Numbered from the stretch's first letter, positions 44,650 through 53,820 are shown. The stretch: 64,000 nucleotides of DNA from Nocardia huaxiensis (GCF_013744875.1 NZ_CP059399.1:7378001-7442000); one strand, 5' to 3'. Numbers and translations are program-made. Notes: generated from the sequence alone by a model not told the origin.

Positions 44650-44886
44650 ACCGCAGCCAACGGGCACACGCCCACCGCCGGGTGGACGCACATCCGCTGT
44701 GAGCATCTCCACCGAGCGGGCGAACGCCCACTGGGTGGACGCACACGGGCGGGCGCCCGCCGATAGGTGGGCAAGCATCCACCCAGAAGTGGGCGCTCAG
44801 CCGCTGTCGGGTTGGCGTGCAATCGCTTTCGGAGTGTAGCCATTGCCGTAGTGGGCACTTGCCCATTATTGTGGGCACATGCCCAC
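44650..44886. repeat. Array of GGGC-N4-GCCC palindromes and inverted/direct repeats
   Basis: The spacer contains at least six related dyads: GGGCACACGCCC (44662), GGGCGAACGCCC (44718), GGCGGGCGCCCGCC (44749), GGTGG-N8-CCACC (44766), TGGGCACTTGCCCA (44852-44865) and GTGGGCACATGCCCAC (44871-44886, overlapping the methyltransferase ATG). A GGTGGACGCACA word repeats directly 54 bp apart, and a related copy occurs inverted near 44775. Looks like an expanded TetR operator cluster, possibly with structured RNA potential. Confidence 0.65.
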
Positions 44887-45691
44887 TCTACCTCCGGGCG
44901 ATCGGCCCGACTCCCCTGCCGATACGCATAAGGCAAGGCAGATGGCCGAATCCTTCGGTGTGGACGCCGCCCGCTACGACCGCACCCGCCCGCGCTATCC
45001 GGACGCCATGGTGCAGCGCATCATGGCGGCGAGTCCGGGCCGCAGCGTCCTCGATGTCGGCTGCGGAACCGGCATCGCCGCCCGCCAATTCCAGGCGGCG
45101 GGCTGTACCGTCCTCGGCGTCGAACCCGATTCGCGCATGGCCGATTTCGCCGGGCGGCGCGGACTCGAGGTGGAGGTCGGCACTTTCGAGAACTGGAAGC
45201 CCGCGGGCCGCACCTTCGATGCCGTGGTGGCCGGGCAAACCTGGCACTGGGTCGACCCCGTCGCGGGCGCCGCCCAGGCCGCGCGGGCGCTGCGACCCGG
45301 CGGCCGGCTCGCGGTCTTCTGGAACGCGGACGAACCACCGGCGGAACTCACCGACGCGCTCGCCACCGTCTATCGCAGGCTCATGCCCGGCTTCCCCGCC
45401 ACGGGCATGCCCTCCCCCGTGGACGCCTATTCGAGCATGTGCGACAAGGCCGCCGAGGGGATCGACACCGCCGGTGGCTTCACCGCCCCGGAGCGGTGGA
45501 CCTTCGATGCCGATTGCCACTACACCTGCGCCGAATACCTGGACATGATGCCCACCCAGGGCTTGTTCACCCGGCTGCCCGCACCGGTCCTGGCGGAGAT
45601 CCTCGCCGAGGTCGGAGCCGCCATCGATGAACTGGGCGGCGGGTTCACCCTGCGCCGCCGGACCGTCGTGGTCACCGCCACTCGTGCCTGA
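44879..45691 (+). CDS. SAM-dependent methyltransferase, class I
   Basis: A 270-residue enzyme. Motif I is SVLDVGCGTGIAARQF near 54-69; motif II acidic residue in LGVEPDSRM; GQTWHWVDP near 118 and LRPGGRLAVFWN near 138 are motifs of the Methyltransf_11 group. Small-molecule substrate unknown. ATG 44879 lies inside the last palindrome. Met22 at 44942 (MAESFGVDAARYD) is an alternative start that would keep the operator in the 5' leader. Expected to be controlled by the divergent TetR gene. Confidence 0.85.
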   Translation: MPTLPPGDRPDSPADTHKARQMAESFGVDAARYDRTRPRYPDAMVQRIMAASPGRSVLDVGCGTGIAARQFQAAGCTVLGVEPDSRMADFAGRRGLEVEVGTFENWKPAGRTFDAVVAGQTWHWVDPVAGAAQAARALRPGGRLAVFWNADEPPAELTDALATVYRRLMPGFPATGMPSPVDAYSSMCDKAAEGIDTAGGFTAPERWTFDADCHYTCAEYLDMMPTQGLFTRLPAPVLAEILAEVGAAIDELGGGFTLRRRTVVVTATRA

Positions 45692-45752
45692 GGACACCGC
45701 ACCGTCCATCCCGCCCGCGCCGATGAACCCGCCCGCGTCATCGGTATCGCCC

Positions 45753-46145
45753 TCAGACCGAGAACCCGGTGACCTTACTCGGAATCACGCGCACGATCAC
45801 CCGCTCGACCCCGGCTTCCTCCAGCGGCGGATCCTGCTCGAGATACTTGTGCGACAACCGTTTCGGCAGGTCCTTCGCCGGATCCGGCTCGATCTGCGCG
45901 ACCCCGACGACATCGACCGTGTGATACGGGTTGGCCGCGTCCCACACCGTCAGGCTGACCCGCCCGTCGCGAATCAGGTTGCGCACCTTCTTGCGTCCCA
46001 CGGTGCTGGAGAACACCACCGTGTCGTCCTCCCGCCCGATCCACACCACCGAGGTGTGCGGCGCCCCGTTCGCGTCGAGGGTGGCGACGACGGCGAAGTT
46101 CTTGCCGTCCAGCAGTTCTCGGACACGATCGTCGAATACGGCCAC
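45753..46145 (-). CDS. Pyridoxamine-phosphate-oxidase-fold (FMN/F420-binding) protein
   Basis: A 130-residue split-barrel protein. FAVVATLDANGAPHTSVVWI and RNLIRDGRVSLTVWDAANPY are typical of the F420-dependent/PNPOx-like family common in actinomycetes. Cytosolic; probably a flavin or F420 cofactor enzyme of unknown substrate. GTG 46145 is preceded by AAGGGGAA, which is partly sequestered in a hairpin. Downstream of cysA on the same strand, separated by 64 bp. Confidence 0.85.
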   Translation of the reverse strand: MAVFDDRVRELLDGKNFAVVATLDANGAPHTSVVWIGREDDTVVFSSTVGRKKVRNLIRDGRVSLTVWDAANPYHTVDVVGVAQIEPDPAKDLPKRLSHKYLEQDPPLEEAGVERVIVRVIPSKVTGFSV

Positions 46146-46187
46146 GGTGTTCCCCTTTTCGGTTGCCTGCCAACCGAAAAGAACACC
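46146..46187 (-). promoter_or_regulatory. Hairpin that covers the ribosome-binding site of the PNPOx-fold gene
   Basis: On the minus strand, GGTGTTCTTTTCGGTT pairs with AACCGAAAAG and AACACC, leaving the three G's of the AAGGGGAA ribosome-binding site as a bulge directly before the GTG. Sixteen base pairs, 7-nt loop. It could be a cysA terminator, a translation switch, or both. Confidence 0.45.
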
Positions 46188-46209
46188 GCGGCCGTTCGCG
46201 CTTGTTCCG

Positions 46210-47205
46210 TCAGACGGCCGGCAGGTCCGGGATGCGGGTGGCGCGCACGTACACCGTTTCGCCGGAGGCCAGATGGAGGGCTTCCGCGTCACCGCGGGTG
46301 ACCTGGGCGGTGAACAGGTCGCCGGTGGCGGCGTTCTTCAGCTCGACGCGCACCTCGAAGCCGAGATGCACGATGCGCTCGACCGTCGCGCGCGTGACAC
46401 CGGCCGAGGCCGCGGTGCCCTCGTGCTTGGCCAGGGCCATGCTGGGGTCGCGGCCGACGCGAATGTCGTGCGGGCGCACCAGATGTCCGTTCAGCTTGGC
46501 GACATCGCCGAGGAAGGACATGACGAATTCGTTGGAGGGGCGGTCGTAGACGTCCTCCGGGGTGCCGATCTGCTCGATGCGGCCGCGGTTCATCACCGCG
46601 ATCTTGTCGGCCACGTCCAGGGCCTCCTCCTGGTCGTGGGTGACCAGGACGGTGGTGACGTGGACTTCGTCGTGCAGGCGGCGCAGCCACTTGCGCAGGT
46701 CGGTGCGCACCTTGGCGTCGAGTGCGCCGAACGGCTCGTCGAGCAGCAGCACCTGCGGTTCCACGGCCAGCGCGCGGGCCAGCGCCATACGCTGGCGCTG
46801 ACCGCCGGACAGCTGCGCCGGGTAGCGGTGCTGGAAGCCGTCGAGGCCGACGATCTCGAGCAGTTCGTCCACGCGCTTGGCGATCTCGGCCTTGGGGCGC
46901 TTGCGGATCTGCAGGCCGAAGGCCACATTGTCGCGCACGGTCATGTGCTTGAACGCGGCGTAATGCTGGAAGACGAAACCGATGTCGCGCTTCTGCGGCG
47001 GCACCCGGGTGACGTCGCGGCCGGCGATGGTGACGATGCCGCCGTCGAGGGATTCCAGTCCGGCGATGGACCGCAGCAGGGTGGACTTGCCCGACCCGGA
47101 CGGACCCAGCAGCGCGGTCAGTTCACCGGACGGGATGTCGATGCTGACATTGTCGAGTGCGGCGAAGGTGCCGTACCGCTTGTTCGCATTGGTCACGGTG
47201 ATCAT
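46210..47205 (-). CDS. cysA: Sulfate/thiosulfate ABC transporter ATPase
   Basis: A 331-residue ATPase. Walker [10 protein letters not shown] (34-42), Q-loop FVFQHYAAF, signature [15 protein letters not shown] near 133, Walker [13 protein letters not shown] near 153, and the switch His in [14 protein letters not shown]-terminal TOBE-type regulatory region (from about 235) is present. Start ATG 47205 overlaps cysW by 4 nt. Energises uptake through CysT/CysW. Confidence 0.95.
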   Translation of the reverse strand: MITVTNANKRYGTFAALDNVSIDIPSGELTALLGPSGSGKSTLLRSIAGLESLDGGIVTIAGRDVTRVPPQKRDIGFVFQHYAAFKHMTVRDNVAFGLQIRKRPKAEIAKRVDELLEIVGLDGFQHRYPAQLSGGQRQRMALARALAVEPQVLLLDEPFGALDAKVRTDLRKWLRRLHDEVHVTTVLVTHDQEEALDVADKIAVMNRGRIEQIGTPEDVYDRPSNEFVMSFLGDVAKLNGHLVRPHDIRVGRDPSMALAKHEGTAASAGVTRATVERIVHLGFEVRVELKNAATGDLFTAQVTRGDAEALHLASGETVYVRATRIPDLPAV

Positions 47206-48008
47206 TTGGCAGAGTCCCGCTTACGTTCGAGGAGGGTCATCAGGAGGAGTACGACGACTGCGATGCCCATGAGCAGTGTCGCCGCGCAGTACGCGCCGAA
47301 GGTGTTGTGATCGGTGTAGCGGCCGTGCACCAGCAGGGTCAGCGTCTGTGACTTACCGGGCAGCGCGGTGGAAACCATGATCACCGCACCGAATTCGCCG
47401 AGCGAACGCGCCACGGTCAGAACGATGCCGTAGGTCAGACCCCAGCGGATCGCGGGGAGGGTGATGCGCCAGAACGTCTGCCAGCGCGAGGCGCCCAGGG
47501 TGGCCGCGGCCTGCTCCTGATCGTCGCCGATCTCGTGCAGCACCGGCTCCACCTCGCGCACCACGTACGGCAGCGTCACGAAAATGGTGGCGATCACCAT
47601 GCCCGGCAGATTGAAAATGATCTTCAGGCCGTGGTTTTCGAGCCCGCCGAACCAGCCGCCCGCACCCCACAGCAGGATCAGCGAGACGCCCACAACCACC
47701 GGCGACACCGCGAACGGCAGATCGACCAGGCCCTGCACCAGGTTTCGGCCCGGGAACCGGCCGCGCACCAGCGCGATGGCGGTCACCACGCCGAAGATCA
47801 CGTTCACCGGCACCACGATGGCGACGATGAGCATCGACAGATTGAACGCGGAAATCGCCGCGGGCGTGGAGATCCAGTCGTAGAACGCGCCGATGCCGTT
47901 CTCGAAACTGCGGTAGAAGATGATGCCCAGCGGCAGCACCAGCAGAATCAGCAGGTAGCCCAGGGCCACCGTGCGCAGCGAAATACGCGTGAACGGAGAC
48001 AGTTTCAT
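47202..48008 (-). CDS. cysW: Sulfate ABC transporter permease CysW
   Basis: A 268-residue permease with six transmembrane helices. The ABC-coupling EAA-type loop reads [20 protein letters not shown] near residues 165-185. [12 protein letters not shown] precedes it, as in the CysW family. ATG 48008 overlaps cysT by 4 nt and the stop overlaps cysA by 4 nt, a fully coupled operon. Confidence 0.94.
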   Translation of the reverse strand: MKLSPFTRISLRTVALGYLLILLVLPLGIIFYRSFENGIGAFYDWISTPAAISAFNLSMLIVAIVVPVNVIFGVVTAIALVRGRFPGRNLVQGLVDLPFAVSPVVVGVSLILLWGAGGWFGGLENHGLKIIFNLPGMVIATIFVTLPYVVREVEPVLHEIGDDQEQAAATLGASRWQTFWRITLPAIRWGLTYGIVLTVARSLGEFGAVIMVSTALPGKSQTLTLLVHGRYTDHNTFGAYCAATLLMGIAVVVLLLMTLLERKRDSAK

Positions 48009-48940
48009 CGCGCCTCCTGTTCCTTGCGCGCCGTGCGTTCGGCCAGGATCCGCAGAATGAACAGCGAAACGAACGAGATCACCAGCAGCGCAACCGAAAC
48101 CGCGGCCGCGTTGACCGGCCGATCGACCTCGATCTGCTGCTGGATGTACTGCGAGGCCATCTGCGTCTCACGCGGGATATTGCCGCCGATCAACACCACC
48201 GAACCGTATTCGCCGATGGCGCGGGCGAAGGCGAGCCCGCCGCCGCTGATGATGGCCGGCGCCAGCGTCGGCAGCACGATGCGCCGGAAGGTGGTCCAGT
48301 TGTCCGCGCCCAGCGACGCGGCCGCCTGCTCCACCTCCCGGTCGGCCTCGATGAGCACCGGCTGCACCGACCGCACCACGAAGGGCAGGGTCACGAAGGC
48401 CAGCGCCACCACCAGACCGGGCTGAGTGGCATTGAGATGGATATTGATCGGGGACTGCGGGCCGTACAGCGACAGCAGCACGATGCTGGCCACAATGGTC
48501 GGCAGTGCGAACGGCAGATCGATGAGCGCGTTCACGATGCTCTTGCCCGGGAATTCGTCGCGCACCAGCACCCAGGCGATGAGCGTGCCCATGAGGACGT
48601 TGAGCACGGCCACGACGACCGACACGAACACCGTCACGCGCAGCGAGTCCAGGGCGGCGGGCGCGGTGATCGCGTCCCAGAAGCCGGACCAGCCGTCATT
48701 GAACGAGTAGAACGTCAGCGCCGCCAGCGGCAGCAGCACGATGACGCTGAGCCACAGCACCGCGGTGGCGATGCCGAGCGGGCCGACCGAGCCGGTGACG
48801 CGGAGCCAGGACAGGCCGGGGCGGGCGGCACGCGGCGCGGCCTGCTGCGGAACGGCGTCCCCCGCGACGCCGGTTCCGGTTTTCTCTGTGGAAGCGCCGG
48901 GCTCCTGCCCGATCCCGGCGCTTCCGCTGCTGTCTTTCAC
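48005..48940 (-). CDS. cysT: Sulfate ABC transporter permease CysT
   Basis: A 311-residue permease. The first 50 residues are a charged, Ala/Gly-rich cytoplasmic extension, longer than in Escherichia coli. Six helices follow, with EVEQAAASLGADNWTTFRRI as the EAA-type loop and ALPTIVASIVLLSLYG. Forms the heterodimeric channel with CysW. Confidence 0.94.
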   Translation of the reverse strand: MKDSSGSAGIGQEPGASTEKTGTGVAGDAVPQQAAPRAARPGLSWLRVTGSVGPLGIATAVLWLSVIVLLPLAALTFYSFNDGWSGFWDAITAPAALDSLRVTVFVSVVVAVLNVLMGTLIAWVLVRDEFPGKSIVNALIDLPFALPTIVASIVLLSLYGPQSPINIHLNATQPGLVVALAFVTLPFVVRSVQPVLIEADREVEQAAASLGADNWTTFRRIVLPTLAPAIISGGGLAFARAIGEYGSVVLIGGNIPRETQMASQYIQQQIEVDRPVNAAAVSVALLVISFVSLFILRILAERTARKEQEAR

Positions 48941-48975
48941 AGTGGCAAGTATCCTGTGTGGCTCATGTCACCCGA

Positions 48976-50016
48976 CTACTTGGTCGCCTTGTCGTAGATG
49001 ACGGCGATGCTGCCGGTGCCCTGCGCGAACAATTCCTTGTCCACGGTCTTCCAGCCGCCCAGGTCGGCGATGGTCCACAGGGTCTGCGGCTGCGGGAAGT
49101 CACTGGCGAAGGCCGCGGTCACCTTCGGGTCCACCGGGCGGAAGCCGGCCTGCGCCCAGGCCAGCTGTGCGGTGGGGGTGTACAGGAAGTCGCGGAAGGC
49201 GACGGCCTGCTCCGGGTTCTTGGCGTTCTTCAGCACCGCCACCGGGTTCTCGATCTTGAACGTGGTGGCCGGGACGAAGTGCTCGATGGCATCGCCCTTG
49301 CGCTCGGAGAAGATGGCCTCGTTCTCGTAGCTGAGCAGCACATCGCCCACGCCCTGCAGGAACGTGTCGGTGGCCTCACGACCCGACTTCGGCTGCACCT
49401 TCACATGATCGGAGGAGATGAGCTTGCTCAGATAGTCCAGGCCCGCCTGCGGATTCTTACCGCCGTCGCTCTTGGCGGCGTACGGGGCCAGCAGATTCCA
49501 CTTGGCCGAACCGGAGCTGAACGGGTTGGGGGTCACCACCTCGACGCCCGGCTTCAGCAGGTCGTCCCAGTCCTTGATGCCCTTCGGATTGCCCTTGCGC
49601 ACAACGATGGCCACCACGGACCCGAACGGGATTCCCTTGGCGGGACCGGCATTCCAGTCCGCGTCCACCAGACCCGCGTCGACCAGACGGGTGATGTCGG
49701 GCTCCACCGAGAAGTTCACGACATCGGCCTGCGCGCCGTCCTTGACCTTGCGGGACTGGTCGCCGGACGCACCGTAGGAGGCCAGCACCTCCACGCCCTT
49801 GCCGGAGTCGGACTTGTTGAATTCCGGGACCACCAGGTCGAAACCGGGCTTGGGCACCGCGTACGCGTACAGATTGATGCTGCCGGCGCTGTTGTCGGAA
49901 TCCTTGCCACCGACCACGTCGCTGGAACCGCCGCTGCACGCGGTGAGCGCGGCGGCGGCCGCCGCGGTGAGCGCGAGCGCTATGGACCGGCGAAAGCGTT
50001 TGGCATTGCGGGACAT
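48976..50016 (-). CDS. subI: Sulfate-binding lipoprotein
   Basis: A 346-residue substrate-binding protein. Lipobox LTACSG, Cys27. The mature part has LVVPEFNKSDSGKGVEVLAS, YGASGDQSRKVKDGAQADVV, NPFSSGSAKWNLL and FLQGVGDVLLSYENEAIF, the sulfate-binding family pattern (Sbp/SubI). Start ATG 50016 is taken because the sequence from there is a clean signal peptide; the open frame starts at 50052. First gene of subI-cysT-cysW-cysA, in the same order as M. tuberculosis. Confidence 0.93.
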   Translation of the reverse strand: MSRNAKRFRRSIALALTAAAAAALTACSGGSSDVVGGKDSDNSAGSINLYAYAVPKPGFDLVVPEFNKSDSGKGVEVLASYGASGDQSRKVKDGAQADVVNFSVEPDITRLVDAGLVDADWNAGPAKGIPFGSVVAIVVRKGNPKGIKDWDDLLKPGVEVVTPNPFSSGSAKWNLLAPYAAKSDGGKNPQAGLDYLSKLISSDHVKVQPKSGREATDTFLQGVGDVLLSYENEAIFSERKGDAIEHFVPATTFKIENPVAVLKNAKNPEQAVAFRDFLYTPTAQLAWAQAGFRPVDPKVTAAFASDFPQPQTLWTIADLGGWKTVDKELFAQGTGSIAVIYDKATK

Positions 50017-50377
50017 TCGACTGTGGACCTTTCCTACGCCCACCGAGAGCATGGTCGTCGGCGGGAAATCTGGGGACTGCCGTAGACCCGCCGCACAGGG
50101 TACGGCGGTGGCGCAACGGCCCTCGGGCCGCTGGGAGCGAGCAGAACTGCGAAAAGGTGCGCGCGCCAGTCTACTGATCAGACGTGCAGCACTGCCCGTT
50201 CGGCAATCAACGACAGTGAATGTCCGCGACCGCGAGGCAGCCCACCGCGATCAACGCCAATTCATGGCGGACCTGGGGCACAACACTCGGCGACACGCGG
50301 CAGACTGTATCAGGGCGGCCGGTGCGGCCGCGAATCCACGTGAAGAGAAACACCTGATCGAGATCCGGGGGAAAGCA
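50017..50377. other. 361-bp divergent spacer without a gene
   Basis: Holds the promoters of the sulfate operon and the M48 protease gene. A small CTGATCAG palindrome lies near 50175. No cysteine-rich leader peptide or riboswitch was recognised. Confidence 0.6.
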
Positions 50378-51445
50378 ATGACAAGTCCCGCTCGCATTCG
50401 CCGTGAGTTTCCCGGCATATCCACGCGGGCCTGGGAGCATCCGGCCGACCGCACCGCGCTGGTGACGCTGCGCTCGCTCAGCGGGTTCGACTCGCTGCTG
50501 CGCGTGCTGTCGGGCCTGCTGGCCGAACGGCAGCATCGGCTGATGTACCTGGCCACCGCGGTGCGCGTGGACGAACGGCAGTTCGCGCACGTGCACCACC
50601 TGCGCGAGGACGCGGTGCGGATTCTCGACGCGCGCACCACGCCGGAGCTGTTCGTACTGCAGGATCCGCAGCCCAACGCGTTCACCATCGGCATGGATCA
50701 GCCGTTCATCGTGCTCACCACCGGGCTGCTGGATCTGCTCGATCCGGAAGAGCTGCGGTTCGTGGTCGGGCACGAGCTCGGGCACGCCCTGTCCGGGCAC
50801 GCCGTGTACCGGACCATGCTCATGCACCTCATGCGCCTGGTGGCCAGCGTCGGCTGGATGCCGGTGGGCGGCTGGGCATTACGCGCCATCGTCGCCGCGC
50901 TGATGGAGTGGAGCCGCAAATCCGAGCTCTCCGGCGACCGCGCCGGACTGCTGTGCGGGCAGGATGTCGACGCCTCGGTGCGCGTGCACATGAAGCTGGC
51001 CGGCGGCTCACGCTTCGACCAGATGAACCACGCCGCGTTCCTGCAGCAGGCCGACGACTACGACCGCACCGGCGACCTGCGCGACGGCGTGCTCAAACTG
51101 CTCAATCTGGAACTGCAGACGCACCCGTTCTCGGTGCTGCGCGCGGCCGAACTGCGCCGCTGGATCATGAGCGGCGACTACGACCGAATCCTCAACGGCC
51201 AGTACCCGCATCGCGACACCGACAAGAACGCCCGCATCACCGATCAGGTGAAGGAGGCGGCACGCTCCTACAAGGAGGGCTTCGACCAGTCCGAGGATCC
51301 GCTCATCCGCACCGTGCGAAACCTGGGGCGCGACATGGGATCCGCGGTGAACAGCGTCGGCCAGGAGGTCGGCGAGACGGTGGCGAAGATCGGCAAGCGC
51401 TTCAGCGAGTGGCAGAACCAGAATCGCGACAGCAGCGACTCCTAG
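50378..51445 (+). CDS. M48-family zinc metalloprotease
   Basis: A 355-residue protein. The zinc motif FVVGHELGHALSGH contains His132-Glu133-x-x-His136, with the third ligand Glu in ELSGDRAGLL near 190. A hydrophobic segment near 148-172 (LMRLVASVGWMPVGGWALRA) may embed in the membrane. Unlike HtpX there is no N-terminal transmembrane pair. The C-terminus is a long charged helix (DQVKEAARSYKEGFDQSED, then a VGQEVGETVAKIG amphipathic helix), suggestive of self-association. ATG 50378 follows GGGGGAAAGC. Probably a quality-control protease; substrate unknown. Confidence 0.85.
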   Translation: MTSPARIRREFPGISTRAWEHPADRTALVTLRSLSGFDSLLRVLSGLLAERQHRLMYLATAVRVDERQFAHVHHLREDAVRILDARTTPELFVLQDPQPNAFTIGMDQPFIVLTTGLLDLLDPEELRFVVGHELGHALSGHAVYRTMLMHLMRLVASVGWMPVGGWALRAIVAALMEWSRKSELSGDRAGLLCGQDVDASVRVHMKLAGGSRFDQMNHAAFLQQADDYDRTGDLRDGVLKLLNLELQTHPFSVLRAAELRRWIMSGDYDRILNGQYPHRDTDKNARITDQVKEAARSYKEGFDQSEDPLIRTVRNLGRDMGSAVNSVGQEVGETVAKIGKRFSEWQNQNRDSSDS

Positions 51446-51555
51446 CTCCGCCGCCACGCCCCGAGATCGCCCCCGGCCCGCCGGAATACGACACGCCTAC
51501 CGGCGAACTAAGCTTCGCCGGATAGCGTGCGGACGAGTGGGACGGGGGCGGGGCT

Positions 51556-53070
51556 GTGCAACCGACGAGAAACGGGCAGTTCGCCGGGTATCGGCTCGAA
51601 ACCCTGCTCGGCCGAGGCGGAATGGGCAGCGTCTACCTCGCCGCCGATCCGCGGCTGCCCCGGCAGGTCGCGATCAAGGTGCTCAATCAGGAGATCGCGA
51701 CCGACCCCGACCTGCGCAGCCGCTTCGATCGGGAAGCCATGGTGATCGCACGCCTGGATCATCCGAATATCGTCGGCATCCACGATCGCGGCGTGCAGGA
51801 CGGACACCTGTGGATCGCCATGCAGTACATCCACGGCACCGACGCCGCCCGCCTGGACCCGCGCACGGTCGCCGTCGACCGCGCCCTGCGCATCGTCACC
51901 GAAACCGCTGCGGCACTGGACTTCGCGCACGGCCGGGGCATCCTGCACCGCGATGTGAAACCCGCCAATATCCTGCTCTCGGCCCCCGAACCCGGCCGCG
52001 CCGAACGCGCCGTCCTCACCGACTTCGGCATCGCTCGGCTCGCCGACGCCAATACCCAGCTCACCTCCACCGGAGCCTTCGCCGCCACCCTCGGCTTCGC
52101 CTCGCCCGAACAGCTCTCCGGCGAACCCATCGACCATCGCAGCGACCAGTACTCCCTGGCCTGCACGCTCTTCGCCATCCTGACCGGCCAGCCGCCCTTC
52201 TCCGCGACCAATCCCGGACAAGTGGTGGCCGCCCACCTGAGCAAGCCGGTCCCCCGCCTGAGCGCGCACCGCCCCGACGCCCCGGCGGCACTGGACGCGG
52301 TGATCGCGAAAGCCATGGCCAAGGACCGGGCACACCGGTTCGCCAGCTGCACGGAGTTCGCCACCGCCGCGCACGCCGCGGCAACCGCACGCCGGATACC
52401 GGCTGCCGCAGCGCCGGTCGGCGCGGCTCCGGTCGGCGCGGCGGCCGAGAATTCCCCTACCCGCCTTGCTGATTCGGTCCCGCGCAATCCGGTTCCGATG
52501 CCCGCCCCCGGCACGGCGGTCCTGCCCGGCCCGACCGGGCCGGGTGCACCGGCAGCCGTCCGCGCGGCCTCCCCCGCGGGGCCGGTGGCCGCGGTCATGA
52601 CACCGGGGCCGCGCTGGCAGACCTCTCGACGGCGCGGCTGGAAAGGTCCGTTCTCGGCCATCTGCATGGCCTTCGCGTGCGCGGTGTTCAGCGTGGCGGG
52701 CGCGCTCGGCCTGCGCATGTTTCCCGGCAAAGCGCTCGGTGGCTCCGAGCGGGTCGAGTTGATGCCGGAAACGGCCGCGCCCTATCTGCTGTGGACGACG
52801 GTGTGCGCGGGGCTGGTGGTGGGTCTACTCGCCGTCGGGGCCGTGCTGCTGGTGTCGGCGCCGCGCATCGGGCGAGTGCTCGTCGTGCTGGGCAGCCTCG
52901 GGTTCATCGCGGGTGTGGCGGTCACTCAGTTGCAGGCGCACTTCTCCGGCAACGAGAACACGCGAATCTTCTTCGCTCCATTGTTGAATCCGTGGGTGAT
53001 CGGAGCCGGGTCGCTCGGGATCGTGCTGGCGATCGGGGCGCTGGTGTGCGCGGTGTCGGTGCGGCCGTAG
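51556..53070 (+). CDS. Ser/Thr protein kinase with C-terminal membrane helices
   Basis: A 504-residue Hanks-type kinase. Gly loop GRGGMGSVYLAAD (19-31), catalytic Lys41, Glu60, HRDVKPAN with Asp133 (131-138), DFG 156-158, and the SPEQL activation segment. The kinase domain ends near 275. A Pro/Ala-rich juxtamembrane linker follows (about 280-365), then four hydrophobic helices (about 372-390, 413-436, 445-463, 480-500). No PASTA domains, so it is not PknB; the small multi-helix tail may sense the membrane. GTG start at 51556 without an obvious ribosome-binding site. Confidence 0.9.
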   Translation: MQPTRNGQFAGYRLETLLGRGGMGSVYLAADPRLPRQVAIKVLNQEIATDPDLRSRFDREAMVIARLDHPNIVGIHDRGVQDGHLWIAMQYIHGTDAARLDPRTVAVDRALRIVTETAAALDFAHGRGILHRDVKPANILLSAPEPGRAERAVLTDFGIARLADANTQLTSTGAFAATLGFASPEQLSGEPIDHRSDQYSLACTLFAILTGQPPFSATNPGQVVAAHLSKPVPRLSAHRPDAPAALDAVIAKAMAKDRAHRFASCTEFATAAHAAATARRIPAAAAPVGAAPVGAAAENSPTRLADSVPRNPVPMPAPGTAVLPGPTGPGAPAAVRAASPAGPVAAVMTPGPRWQTSRRRGWKGPFSAICMAFACAVFSVAGALGLRMFPGKALGGSERVELMPETAAPYLLWTTVCAGLVVGLLAVGAVLLVSAPRIGRVLVVLGSLGFIAGVAVTQLQAHFSGNENTRIFFAPLLNPWVIGAGSLGIVLAIGALVCAVSVRP

Positions 53071-53089
53071 GAGATTCGCGGACAGCAAA

Positions 53090-53135
53090 ACGGCGTCCGC
53101 CGGCCCGCACGCGCATGCGGGGTGGCGGACGCCGT
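53090..53135. terminator. Convergent hairpin terminator
   Basis: A perfect 12-bp stem (ACGGCGTCCGCC / GGCGGACGCCGT) between convergent genes. On the minus strand it is followed by TTTTGCTGT, so it serves the 53145-53390 gene best and may also stop the kinase transcript. Confidence 0.75.
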
Positions 53136-53144
53136 GGACGGGTC

Positions 53145-53390
53145 TCAGTCCTCTTCGACGACCGGGGGGCTCTCCAGGAGATCGAGAACCCATTCCTCGG
53201 TGGCGGATTCGGCGTCGTCCTCGTCGGGGCGGATGCGGTTGGTGAGGCGGACGCCGAGGCCGAGCAGCTGGGCTGCCTTGACCATGTCGACGGCTTCCTC
53301 GGGACCGCAGTAGTGGGTGGCGATCAGGCGGGGCTCTTCGTCGAACTCCGCTTCGGCGAGTTCGAGGTCCAGACCTTCATCGGTAGTCAT
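53145..53390 (-). CDS. Small acidic conserved protein
   Basis: An 81-residue, strongly acidic cytosolic protein (LELAEAEFDEEP, RPDEDDAESATEE). A central motif ATHYCGPEEAVDMVKAAQLL followed by LGLGVRLTN suggests one helix and one strand. It resembles short uncharacterised proteins of mycolic-acid actinomycetes. Start ATG 53390. Single-gene unit closed by a good terminator. Function unknown. Confidence 0.65.
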   Translation of the reverse strand: MTTDEGLDLELAEAEFDEEPRLIATHYCGPEEAVDMVKAAQLLGLGVRLTNRIRPDEDDAESATEEWVLDLLESPPVVEED

Positions 53391-53440
53391 GGGGCAGCAG
53401 CGTACGCGGAGAGTTCGCCGCCGGGGTTACCGAAACCTTG

Positions 53441-53518
53441 TCAGCGGGTGGACAACCACGCGACGAGCACGAGAACGAGCAGGGCAATCAGGGCAAGTTG
53501 GACACGCGAGCGGGGCAT
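53441..53518 (-). CDS. 25-residue single-helix membrane peptide
   Basis: ATG 53518 reads MPRSRVQLALIALLVLVLVA and then WLSTR: a basic start, one hydrophobic helix and a short basic end. Its ATG overlaps the stop of the 78-residue gene upstream (TGATG), which supports translation by coupling. Function unknown; such peptides often bind larger membrane complexes. Confidence 0.5.
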   Translation of the reverse strand: MPRSRVQLALIALLVLVLVAWLSTR

Positions 53519-53754
53519 CAGGCGGCTTCCTTCCGGATACGGGGCGATTGCGCGACGGGGGCGGCGACTTCCCGGGCCACCGCCCGATCCCGGCCCAGCA
53601 GATGCAGGGCGACGCGCAGAACCCGATCCAGAACGTAGGCGAGTCCGAGGCAAACCGGCACCATGGCGGCCAGCACCACGGCAAACTGGGGAATGAAGGG
53701 CAGACCGGCGACCCAGAGCTCTACGCCGTCCCACCATCCTGCAATCCGTTGCAC
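53518..53754 (-). CDS. 78-residue membrane protein
   Basis: From GTG 53754: MQRIAGWWDGVELWVAGLPF, one or two hydrophobic segments (about 18-45), then a basic cytoplasmic tail (LLGRDRAVAREVAAPVAQSP). TAGGCT lies exactly 7 nt upstream of the GTG, the leaderless pattern seen elsewhere in the window. Next to the GH15 gene but divergent from it. M. tuberculosis has small genes (Rv2401/Rv2401A region) at the equivalent place, from memory. Confidence 0.6.
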   Translation of the reverse strand: MQRIAGWWDGVELWVAGLPFIPQFAVVLAAMVPVCLGLAYVLDRVLRVALHLLGRDRAVAREVAAPVAQSPRIRKEAA

Positions 53755-53761
53755 GGGGTCC

Positions 53762-53767
53762 AGCCTA
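53762..53767 (-). promoter_or_regulatory. -10 element of a leaderless promoter for the 78-residue membrane protein
   Basis: TAGGCT on the minus strand, 7 nt before GTG 53754. Confidence 0.5.
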
Positions 53768-53820
53768 GGCCGAAGAAACGATGGTGGACGATTCGGGCCG
53801 ACTGGACACATCATGAACCA

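Noticed and set aside
50017..50377. Cysteine-rich attenuator peptide upstream of the sulfate operon
   Set aside because: No short ORF with consecutive Cys codons and a ribosome-binding site was found.
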